Shown here: piece after piece, positions 9,246-14,663 of the stretch | How the letters are laid out: each line of letters opens with the position of its first letter | Position numbering within the stretch: position 1 is the first letter of the stretch | Source: an uncultured Emergencia sp. | Lineage (GTDB): Bacteria; Bacillota; Clostridia; Peptostreptococcales; Anaerovoracaceae | Reading direction: 5' to 3' | Assembly: GCA_904420065.1 (NCBI GenBank) | Contig: CAJFTU010000006.1 | Location: 1 to 64,000, forward strand | Length of the DNA stretch: 64,000 nucleotides | Made by a program: the position numbers and the translations under genes | Notes under the pieces: model-generated | What the model saw: the letters and a program-made list of their open reading frames with translations, nothing else | Told to the model about the DNA's origin: nothing | The model's database searches: none

Positions 9246-9350
9246 CAGCTGTTCAAATCCTTAAACGTGTTGTTGACAAATTCCGTTATCTCCGTTCTGA
9301 AGATCAGTCCTATGGCGACGGCCAGCGCGATAAGAATCGCCACCTGCACC
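9245..9350 (-). pseudogene. flp: 3' part of the Flp-type pilin gene, disrupted by the prophage
   Basis: The minus strand reads VQVAILIALAVAIGLIF and on to RTEITEFVNNTFKDLNS before a stop that overlaps tadE. The first codons lie in the 15 bp att core. Joined to the 43359-43406 fragment this gives a 44-residue pilin. In the lysogen the frame continues into phage DNA; an ATG at 9361 would give a 38-residue product starting MCEK that lacks the KKG processing site and has no good ribosome binding site. Confidence 0.85.
9336..9350. other. attL core
   Basis: ATCGCCACCTGCACC, identical to 43363-43377. Sequence to the left continues the pilin frame to tadE; sequence to the right is phage. The flanking bases differ between the two copies, so the exact match is 15 bp. 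Confidence 0.88.
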
Positions 9351-9381
9351 TTCTCACACATATCTTTCAGGGAATCAAAGC

Positions 9382-9413
9382 ACGCATTGAAAAACGTTCA
9401 AATTTCAATGCGT
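9382..9413. repeat. 11 bp inverted repeat just inside attL
   Basis: ACGCATTGAAA and TTTCAATGCGT form a perfect stem with a 10 nt loop. Neither strand has a T-run after it, so it is not a standard terminator. It could block transcription, bind an excision factor, or be incidental. Confidence 0.5.
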
Positions 9414-9470
9414 AGTGATTCTGTGAAGGTCTATTTTTATTACATTTATTTCCAAATATTAGCCTAAAAT

Positions 9471-9498
9471 CGTGTCCTACCGTGCCAAAAACGTGCCA
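9471..9498 (+). repeat. Candidate arm-type integrase sites, left end
   Basis: Three direct copies CGTGTCC, CGTGCCA, CGTGCCA begin at 9471, 9481 and 9492, spaced 10 and 11 bp. The last two, CCGTGCCA-N4-CGTGCCA, match a pair at the right end of the prophage in sequence and spacing. About 1 helical turn spacing fits arm-type binding by a tyrosine integrase. Confidence 0.6.
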
Positions 9499-9564
9499 CT
9501 TTTTTCTGATCATCATTTATTTATGGAATGTGTTTATATACGCTTTCTTGTTTCATTATTACGT

Positions 9565-9598
9565 AAAAAGGAACCGATATTATTACCGGTTCCTTTTT
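9565..9598. terminator. Bidirectional terminator
   Basis: AAAAAGGAACCG and CGGTTCCTTTTT form a 12 bp stem with T-runs on both strands. It terminates leftward phage transcription before attL. Confidence 0.9.
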
Positions 9599-9627
9599 GA
9601 AGAACTATTGTCCCTATATACGCTGTT

Positions 9628-9999
9628 TTATCTGAAATTGTTAAATTCTTTTATGATATCTTCAGCAGCTTCCCCGTTTTCTAACCTCTTCCCTACTTTC
9701 TCTATGCTCTCCGTCATATCTTCTAAGTCCCCACAGCTGAGGGAGTAGTCGCCAAGATATAGTGTCCAGTACTTTCCTTCTTTTCTTAAGATCAAATCAT
9801 CTTTCATTATCGTCATGTTTTTTTCCTCGCTTTTCATATTTTCTATTTTTTCAACAATCAGATCTTCAACATATTTCGCTGGTTTCCGTTCCCCAGTTTC
9901 CCAGTTTCCTATTGTCCTTTTCGGAATCCTAAAAAGTTTCGACATTTCTTCTTGTGTAATACCTGCTGATTTACGTGCTTCTTTAATCCTGTTTTCCAT
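9628..9999 (-). CDS. XRE-family helix-turn-helix regulator
   Basis: 123 residues. Residues 1-55 are a typical XRE/Cro domain (ARKSAGITQEEMSKLFRIPKRT then NWETGERKP); residues 60-123 form an acidic C-terminal segment of unknown role. The ATG at 9999 follows GGAGG at good spacing, so the longer ORF in the track is not used. It is the last prophage gene before attL and lies downstream of the 38-residue ORF with a palindromic operator. It could regulate that promoter; this is inference only. Confidence 0.8.
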   Translation of the reverse strand: MENRIKEARKSAGITQEEMSKLFRIPKRTIGNWETGERKPAKYVEDLIVEKIENMKSEEKNMTIMKDDLILRKEGKYWTLYLGDYSLSCGDLEDMTESIEKVGKRLENGEAAEDIIKEFNNFR

Positions 10000-10098
10000 T
10001 TCTCTTCCTCCGATATAGATAAATCGCCCTAATTCCTTGCACAATGCCTATTGATATAAAAGCAATGCCCATATAATATAGTATTCCATGCATAATCG

Positions 10099-10127
10099 TT
10101 GACACATGATTTTCTATCGGGTATAGT
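10099..10127 (+). promoter_or_regulatory. Promoter for an antisense RNA
   Basis: TTGACA, a 17 bp spacer and TATAGT, facing right into the 38-residue ORF on the other strand. Near-consensus in an otherwise leftward-transcribed region. Confidence 0.7.
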
Positions 10128-10133
10128 ATAGGT

Positions 10134-10258
10134 GGAACGGGGCCGAAGCCCCTGTTCATATTATGTACTTATCAATAAGTAGTAATATGGTTCCAACCAC
10201 AAGAGCTGATATTGACTGGATCGCTACATCTCTTAAGTCTATCGGCTCTTTTCTTTTA
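10134..10258 (+). ncRNA. Candidate antisense (antitoxin) RNA of about 125 nt
   Basis: It would start about 7 nt after the TATAGT box and end at a hairpin, AAGAGCTGATA with TATCGGCTCTT (11 pairs including one G-U), followed by TTCTTTT. It covers almost all of the 38-residue ORF on the opposite strand, from past its stop to near its start. No ORF with a ribosome binding site is present in it. This layout matches type I antitoxins. Confidence 0.55.
10139..10152 (-). terminator. Hairpin after the 38-residue ORF
   Basis: GGGGC and GCCCC pair around CGAA (TTCG on the minus strand). Few T residues follow (GTTCC), so termination may be partial. Confidence 0.5.
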
Positions 10259-10272
10259 TCGTGTTTACCCAT
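10156..10272 (-). CDS. 38-residue single-helix membrane peptide (candidate type I toxin)
   Basis: Too short for the ORF track. The product has a charged N terminus (MGKHDKRKEPIDLRD), one hydrophobic helix (about residues 17-33) and a short KYII tail. AAAGGAGG lies 11 nt upstream of the ATG; a nearer ATG gives only MNG-stop. A strong promoter with an operator palindrome precedes it, and a GGGGC-TTCG-GCCCC hairpin follows the stop. The opposing promoter and terminator cover it. Small membrane toxins of type I systems in Firmicutes prophages have this form; alternatively it could be a lysis accessory peptide. Confidence 0.6.
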   Translation of the reverse strand: MGKHDKRKEPIDLRDVAIQSISALVVGTILLLIDKYII

Positions 10273-10301
10273 TCATGTGTTTTCCTCCTTTCTTTAATTA
10301 T

Positions 10302-10330
10302 ATTATATCACTCGTTGAGTGATACGTCAA
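10302..10330 (-). promoter_or_regulatory. Promoter with operator palindrome for the 38-residue ORF
   Basis: On the minus strand: TTGACG, 17 bp, TATAAT. The spacer is filled by TATCACTC-GTT-GAGTGATA (10306-10324), a perfect 8 bp inverted repeat touching the -10 box, so a bound repressor would block it. Confidence 0.75.
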
Positions 10331-10383
10331 GCAGTATTTATTAATTTTTCAACATTTTCAATAAAAAAGAGGGGCACAAGCCC

Positions 10384-11295
10384 CTAAATAAACGTTACAT
10401 ATTTACCGGTTATCGTGATCCAGCCTGCTGCCGTTTTCCCCCGCGTTCCGTCACGGGATATCTGCGTGATCTTATACTGTCCGTCCAGCGATCCCGATTT
10501 TTTCGATCCCAGGCTGGCCGTTTCCCGTACCAGCAGTTTCATTTTGGTCTGAATGGTAAAGGTCGAATCCGTGCTGACCAGATTAACATACTTCGGCGTT
10601 ACCGTGATCCAGCCAGCCGATGTTTTCCCCCGTGTTCCATCAGCAGATAATTCCGTTATTCGATACACGCCGTTTTTATCCAGCGTCCCTATCTTTTTCG
10701 ATTTCAGACTGGCTGATTTTCGGATCAGCAAATTCATTTTCGGTTTGATCAAAAACGAAAAATCCATGCCGAAATAATCGCACAGTCCCCGGGCTAACGC
10801 TAACCCGTAACGTTTAGGGTTATTTTGAAACCGTTTCAAATCGGATTTTATACTGCCCGTTTCAAATATGCAGGCCGTTGCGTTGGTGTTCGTCAGTTCG
10901 CCCAGCGTTTTACTGGCATGTAACCCTCGCGTTTTCAGATTCATCATTTTCATTACTGACTGATTCAGACTGCTGGCCAGCTTTTTTCCTTCTTTGCTGC
11001 CGGTATAATAATAGGGATAAGTGCCTGTAGGCGCGCCGCTGTAATCGCAATGCAGGGAAATGTATGCGTCTACGCCAATTCGATTCGCCTCCCGGATACA
11101 GGCGTTCATATTCTGATGTCGGTCGGTCGTTGAATCCGTATACACGGTGATCCCATTATATCTGGCGAACCGGACAAATGCCCGCGTGATCGGCAGCATT
11201 AAATCCGCTTCGGTGTGTGATCCGTAAACACAGCCTGGATCCCAGCTGCCGTTATCGCTCACGCCGTGCCCGCAGGCGATGTAAACCTTACTCAT
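10384..11295 (-). CDS. Endolysin: N-acetylmuramoyl-L-alanine amidase with SH3-like repeats
   Basis: 303 residues. Residues 1-180 are an Amidase_3-type zinc amidase: CGHG at the N terminus, ISLHCD, and the catalytic Glu in IFETGSIKSD. Two SH3-like repeats follow (about 183-240 and 250-303), each with MKLLVR/MNLLIRKSASLKSKK and GRTRGKTSAGWIT-like strings, which likely bind the cell wall. It would cleave the amide bond between MurNAc and the stem peptide. It overlaps the holin stop by 8 bp, a standard lysis cassette. Confidence 0.93.
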   Translation of the reverse strand: MSKVYIACGHGVSDNGSWDPGCVYGSHTEADLMLPITRAFVRFARYNGITVYTDSTTDRHQNMNACIREANRIGVDAYISLHCDYSGAPTGTYPYYYTGSKEGKKLASSLNQSVMKMMNLKTRGLHASKTLGELTNTNATACIFETGSIKSDLKRFQNNPKRYGLALARGLCDYFGMDFSFLIKPKMNLLIRKSASLKSKKIGTLDKNGVYRITELSADGTRGKTSAGWITVTPKYVNLVSTDSTFTIQTKMKLLVRETASLGSKKSGSLDGQYKITQISRDGTRGKTAAGWITITGKYVTFI

Positions 11296-11551
11296 TTTCT
11301 TCCACTTCCTCGTCGTATTCTACCGTTTCATCTTTCTGGTCTTTGATCCCTTTGGTCGTCGGGTCTACAAATACACCCAGAACGGCAATGGCCACGCTGA
11401 ACAGCAGAAACGGATTTTTGACCAGATCCACTGCAGCGGATACAACCATGTCCCAGCTGGTTAGTGTCTCCGGACTGATTCCCATTGCAGTTAAAATGAC
11501 ACCGATCAGTCCAATCCAGAAATACGGGTTTTTGTAACGATTCGTTTTCAT
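11288..11551 (-). CDS. Phage holin, phi LC3-like
   Basis: 87 residues starting at the ATG preceded by AAAGGAG rather than the upstream start in the track. Two hydrophobic segments flank the phi LC3-type pattern GLIGVILTAMGISPETLTSW, then GVFVDPTTKGIKDQ and an acidic tail. It permits timed release of the endolysin encoded immediately downstream. Confidence 0.88.
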   Translation of the reverse strand: MKTNRYKNPYFWIGLIGVILTAMGISPETLTSWDMVVSAAVDLVKNPFLLFSVAIAVLGVFVDPTTKGIKDQKDETVEYDEEVEENE

Positions 11552-11609
11552 GTATTTTCTCCTTTCACATAAAAACCCTGCCATATCGGCAGGGTAAATT
11601 GATCTGTTA

Positions 11610-11638
11610 TTGCATTTTTTGATTCATTATGTTATAGT
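11610..11638 (+). promoter_or_regulatory. Promoter for a second antisense RNA
   Basis: TTGCAT, 17 bp, TATAGT, facing right between holin and the 22-residue ORF. Its -10 box is identical to that of the antisense promoter at 10122. Confidence 0.65.
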
Positions 11639-11644
11639 AATGTC

Positions 11645-11726
11645 AAGAGGAAACCGCTAAAAACGGTTAGCCCGAAACGATTAAATAACCGCCACAGGTT
11701 CGCAGCTTAGGCGGTTATTTTATTTC
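11645..11726 (+). ncRNA. Candidate antitoxin RNA of about 80 nt
   Basis: From the predicted start it contains a small hairpin (AACCG, loop, CGGTT) and ends at AAATAACCGCC with GGCGGTTATTT followed by TATTT. The terminator stem overlaps the end of the opposing 22-residue ORF. Its first 30 nt resemble the first 30 nt of the opposing mRNA. Confidence 0.55.
11683..11725. terminator. Bidirectional terminator shared by the two convergent RNAs
   Basis: AAATAACCGCC and GGCGGTTATTT form an 11 bp stem. A T-rich stretch follows on the plus strand; the minus side is weaker (AATCGTTT). Confidence 0.8.
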
Positions 11727-11783
11727 CCGTACAACTCTGTACAGAATCAACAGATAAATTACATCAAATATGTACTCTGTCAT
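11715..11783 (-). CDS. 22-residue hydrophobic peptide (candidate type I toxin)
   Basis: Product MTEYIFDVIYLLILYRVVRE plus IK: one short hydrophobic helix with a basic end. GGAAGG lies 7 nt before the ATG. The stop codon is inside the bidirectional terminator stem, as in known Fst/TxpA-type toxin genes. The mRNA leader can pair CCTTCC (11827-11832) with the GGAAGG and CCAAAAC with GTTTTGG between them, hiding the ribosome binding site. Too short for homology claims; the evidence is the organisation. Confidence 0.6.
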   Translation of the reverse strand: MTEYIFDVIYLLILYRVVREIK

Positions 11784-11865
11784 GCTATCACCTTCCTTTT
11801 AATCCAAAACCCCTTTCGAGTTTTGGGGAAGGCTAACCGCTTTCGCTTGTCCTCTTGACCTGTCC

Positions 11866-11871
11866 ATTATA
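11866..11871 (-). promoter_or_regulatory. Extended -10 promoter of the 22-residue ORF
   Basis: On the minus strand TGATATAAT, a full extended -10 element; the -35 region (TAGAAC, 17 bp away) is weak. It places the mRNA start at about 11859, exactly at the repeat arm. Confidence 0.65.
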
Positions 11872-11877
11872 TCATAT

Positions 11878-12240
11878 TTATTTCCCCGGTTCTATCCCGT
11901 TTTCATTCGTGTAGTACGGGTTTCTGATCGTTCTGACCGGTACCACAGGAAGATCTTTGCAGCGTTCTACCAGTTCGGTCATTGCCCCGTTTCCTCCCAG
12001 CGCGTGATACGCGTCATAGATTTCTTTCAGGTCGTCGTACTCTTCTACGGTGATCTGATTGGTGGTAACGTAAAACTCGCCAAACCGGCGAATCTTCTCC
12101 CTGCAGTTCACCTTTTCCGCCGTCATTACGCCCTGCATATTTTTCAAAATACGCGATAACGTTTTCACTGCGTAGGCCGCAAGTCCTGCGCAGGCTATCC
12201 CGATCAGATTGTCCACAATTAATTTGAAAATTTGCTCCAT
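11878..12240 (-). CDS. Phage protein with N-terminal membrane helix
   Basis: 120 residues. Residues 5-27 form one membrane segment, followed by a charged region and the string EIYDAYHALGGNGAMTELVERC, which I have seen in small proteins encoded between tail fibres and holin of Firmicutes phages. The position suggests a role in lysis or a membrane-anchored accessory function, but I do not assign one. It follows the carbohydrate-binding-like gene by 8 bp. Confidence 0.7.
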   Translation of the reverse strand: MEQIFKLIVDNLIGIACAGLAAYAVKTLSRILKNMQGVMTAEKVNCREKIRRFGEFYVTTNQITVEEYDDLKEIYDAYHALGGNGAMTELVERCKDLPVVPVRTIRNPYYTNENGIEPGK

Positions 12241-12248
12241 GATTCCTC

Positions 12249-12704
12249 CTAATTTACCACGCTGAAATAGTGCCCGATCAACGCACTTGGCTTGTAAGCC
12301 AGCGTGTATTTGTCTCCGCTCTTTCCGCCCTGCCGGTCGCAGATGTACAATGTGCCGGATTCATTGTAGTATTTGCCCCATTCGTACTCAAATGAGACAA
12401 GCTGATCCGGTACCGGAATAGGGTCTTCGATCGTTCCGGCATGATCTGCGTTGATCGCTGTCCAGAGTGACGCGGTGTAAATTGACGGCCTCCAGTTCTC
12501 TTGTGTCGTGTGCGGTGTTCCTGTTCGCCACAAAATTCCGTCGCAACGATACCGGTTCTGCCCGTCATCGATCATTTTCTGTGTGATCTCGATACCGACC
12601 GCCCATTCCGGGTATAGCTCGATACCCTTTACTGCTGTCTGATCTGATGCGGTGAATCTTACATCTTTCAGATAACTTACCAGTTCTTCTTTGTTCATGC
12701 TCAT
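12249..12704 (-). CDS. Phage tail accessory protein with carbohydrate-binding-like fold
   Basis: 151 residues. The centre reads Gln/Trp-rich (TTQENWRPSIYTASLWTAI) and the C-terminal half LVSFEYEWGKYYNESGTLYICDRQG, the pattern of chitin-binding-like modules found at the ends of phage tail fibres. It lies directly after the fibre genes and before the lysis genes. A role in host surface recognition is likely but unproven. The double start (MSMNKEE) leaves the exact first codon open by two residues. Confidence 0.65.
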   Translation of the reverse strand: MSMNKEELVSYLKDVRFTASDQTAVKGIELYPEWAVGIEITQKMIDDGQNRYRCDGILWRTGTPHTTQENWRPSIYTASLWTAINADHAGTIEDPIPVPDQLVSFEYEWGKYYNESGTLYICDRQGGKSGDKYTLAYKPSALIGHYFSVVN

Positions 12705-12722
12705 GGTGTCCTTCCTTTCTGA

Positions 12723-13372
12723 TTACGCAAATAATAAAACGGTATACTCCTGTCCGCCGGTGTAATAAATTCCGGCTGCATCGCTTATAAACTCTGCGGT
12801 GGAAGCCGTTACGGTCATCGGATAGTCCCTCGTGTCTACGTCCATAGCGTACGATATGAATTGTAATGCGGTCAGTGTAGAGGATCCTTCACGATCTACG
12901 GCCACTGAAAAATATAGATTTTGCTGACTTCTTACCTCCATCATGTCGGATAGTATCATCACCATTTTCGGCCTCACGCCCAGCGAGTGATTTATTATTT
13001 TTCTGTTTAATGTCGTATTTGCTGATGGTGTAAAGGTCACTTTTTCAACTTGCGAGTATCCGACAAACGAGATGAAGTCCATGTACGAATCCGGAATAGC
13101 TCCGACGGTCACTTTACTCAGATACTTGCCGGCTGCCGGCGTGACAATCTGCTGACTGCCTGATGGAGTAACGGTCTTCTCCTCCGTCTGCACCGGATTC
13201 ACGGTCAGCTCCGTATCGGTGTAAGCCGGGATCGTGACCGCTTCGCTTCCCGGTTCAATTATGGTTGACCCCCCCCCCCGAGCCAATGATTGACTGCCGG
13301 AAGGTCTTGAACTGCTTGCAAAATTTGCTGCAGGTCGATATTGTTCGCCTGCAGATCCGTTTTATTACTCAT
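12723..13372 (-). pseudogene. Tail-fibre / receptor-binding gene, out of frame at a poly-G tract (possibly phase-off)
   Basis: The ATG at 13372 (4-base ATGA-type overlap with the gene upstream) opens a frame MSNKTDLQANNIDLQQILQA that after 37 codons stops just beyond a run of 11 G. Removing two G or adding one restores a 216-residue protein continuing GGSTIIEPGSEAVTIPAYTD and ending EYTVLLFA. The N terminus and the INHSLG..P motif match the neighbouring paralogue at 13804-14400. It is either a phase-variable gene in the off state, a true mutation, or a homopolymer sequencing error. The ORF track start at 13286 is only a TTG inside the tract region. Confidence 0.75.
13269..13279 (-). repeat. 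Poly-G tract of 11 in a fibre gene
   Basis: Eleven consecutive C on the plus strand, G on the coding strand, directly after the HWL codons. A multiple of three G is needed to read through; 11 is out of frame. Confidence 0.9.
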
Positions 13373-13793
13373 TTTTGTTTACCTCGCTTACGATTTCATT
13401 CACTGTATCCTGTTTGATCGTTTCGCATAACTCATCACTGATTCCATATGGATTCTTTGGCCTGCTGTCGACGATTTCCTGCACACGGTCTTTGATTTCA
13501 GACGGTACATCATCGATGGTGATGTCTCCGGCGATGATCTTGTCTGCAAACTGCGGAGCTGCGGAAATTCCCGCTTCCTCCCGGTAATCTTCCGGAATTG
13601 CAGAATACTCAATGCTGCCGGATACCAGCTGCTCTGCATAGCTACGTACCGCCTCCGCGTGTGCTTTGATCTCATTCATCAATTGGTTGTACTCTTCTTC
13701 TGTGATAGACGTCTGCCCTTCTACTGCTGGGAATGACTGCGTCCCAATCATTTTCAGTTTTCCTTCTTCTTCAATCTTGTAGTAATAAATCAT
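13365..13793 (-). CDS. Phage tail-fibre-associated protein
   Basis: 142 residues, soluble, acidic, starting MIYYYKIEEEGKLKMIGTQS. The middle is predicted helical (EEEYNQLMNEIKAHAEAV). It occupies the same position relative to the poly-G fibre gene as the 86-residue gene at 14393 does to its paralogue, and its stop overlaps the fibre start. A fibre-assembly or base-plate adaptor role (XkdV/W-like position) is possible. I do not recognise a family. Confidence 0.6.
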   Translation of the reverse strand: MIYYYKIEEEGKLKMIGTQSFPAVEGQTSITEEEYNQLMNEIKAHAEAVRSYAEQLVSGSIEYSAIPEDYREEAGISAAPQFADKIIAGDITIDDVPSEIKDRVQEIVDSRPKNPYGISDELCETIKQDTVNEIVSEVNKNE

Positions 13794-13803
13794 GTTTTAC
13801 CTC

Positions 13804-14400
13804 CTATTTTACAGCTATCCACAAATACGTTTCTCCGGATTTAAACGGGTAGTCTTCGTTGTAGCCCAAAAAGCTCATGTTGGCATAAACCCTAAAATTT
13901 CGCGCGTTGACCGTTATTGCATGGTTCGATGAACCATGCAATATCCAATCCGCTTTCGTTCCGTATACATACGATCCGTTGCTATATTGTCCGGATTCGT
14001 ACATCGCCGTTTTCGTGTAATTTGTATTGTCGTAGTTGGTCAACGTGAACACGACTTTTCTCGGCACAGCTCCGAGCGAGTGATTGATTTTTATAACCTC
14101 TGCATTCCTGTCTGTTATTACGACTTCGCCAAAATCGACTCCAAAGTCCGCTAAGCTGGTATTCGCTGTTCCCGTCACGCCGAAAATAGACACGCCGCTG
14201 GCGATGTTCTCTGCAATCAGGTTCACATCGCCCTGTACAGTCAATGCGGTATCGGTGTATGCCGGGATATCTACATCAGCAGTCCCCGGTATGATAGTAC
14301 CCCCCCCCGACCAGTGACTGGCCTGTGGCAGGTCTTGAACTGCCTGAAGTATCTCTTGCAGGCCCGCATTATTCGCCTGCAGATCCGTTTTATTACTCAT
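13804..14400 (-). CDS. Tail-fibre / receptor-binding protein with in-frame poly-G tract
   Basis: 198 residues, starting at the ATG that matches its paralogue rather than the upstream GTG in the track. N terminus MSNKTDLQANNAGLQEILQA, then HWSGGGTII encoded across nine G, a linker with IPAYTDTALTV, and a C-terminal receptor-binding-like domain with INHSLGAVPRKVV and a final YLWIAVK. With nine G the frame is open, so this copy is on. It overlaps the upstream gene stop (ATGA). The C-terminal domain differs strongly from that of the paralogue, as expected for alternative host-binding tips. Confidence 0.75.
   Translation of the reverse strand: MSNKTDLQANNAGLQEILQAVQDLPQASHWSGGGTIIPGTADVDIPAYTDTALTVQGDVNLIAENIASGVSIFGVTGTANTSLADFGVDFGEVVITDRNAEVIKINHSLGAVPRKVVFTLTNYDNTNYTKTAMYESGQYSNGSYVYGTKADWILHGSSNHAITVNARNFRVYANMSFLGYNEDYPFKSGETYLWIAVK
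14300..14308 (-). repeat. Poly-G tract of 9 in the paralogous fibre gene
   Basis: Nine C on the plus strand at the codon positions equivalent to the 11-base tract at 13269. Nine keeps the frame. Confidence 0.9.
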
Positions 14401-14653
14401 CTTCACTTACCTCTTTGACGATTACATCAATAACCTCGGTGAATTTAGGATCGTCAATTTCTTCATAATTTTCCTCGCTGTCTCCTGTGCCGAGATCAAC
14501 CCTTGTTCCACCCGTAAATCCGGTTTGTTTATGATGAAAAACCTTTCCGGTATCTGCGATCAACGACGTGATTATCATCTCGTCTGGCTCGCCTATAGGC
14601 TGCATCTCTTCATCATAGGTTTGGTTCGTTATTTTCCGGTATTCTTTCTTCAT
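14393..14653 (-). CDS. Small phage tail-region protein
   Basis: 86 residues from the ATG after GGAGGAAAAT (MKKEYRKITNQTYDEEM). It is acidic and soluble, ends VKEVSEDE, and its stop overlaps the start of the fibre gene. It has no recognised domain. The repeated pairing of a short acidic gene with a poly-G fibre gene suggests a cassette of two genes duplicated side by side. Confidence 0.65.
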   Translation of the reverse strand: MKKEYRKITNQTYDEEMQPIGEPDEMIITSLIADTGKVFHHKQTGFTGGTRVDLGTGDSEENYEEIDDPKFTEVIDVIVKEVSEDE

Positions 14654-14663
14654 ATTTTCCTCC

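Larger units (their letters stand above)
11642..11859. repeat. Inverted repeat marking both RNA 5' ends
   Basis: GTCAAGAGG (11642) and CGGTTAGCC (11664) recur inverted as CCTCTTGAC (11851) and GGCTAACCG (11831). Each arm begins at the predicted start of one of the two convergent transcripts, so both RNAs carry near-identical 5' ends. Confidence 0.75.

Noticed and set aside
9043-9700. Plus-strand ORFs at 9114-9467, 9206-9415 and 9482-9748
   Set aside because: They run antisense through the TadE gene, attL, arm sites and terminator with no ribosome binding sites.
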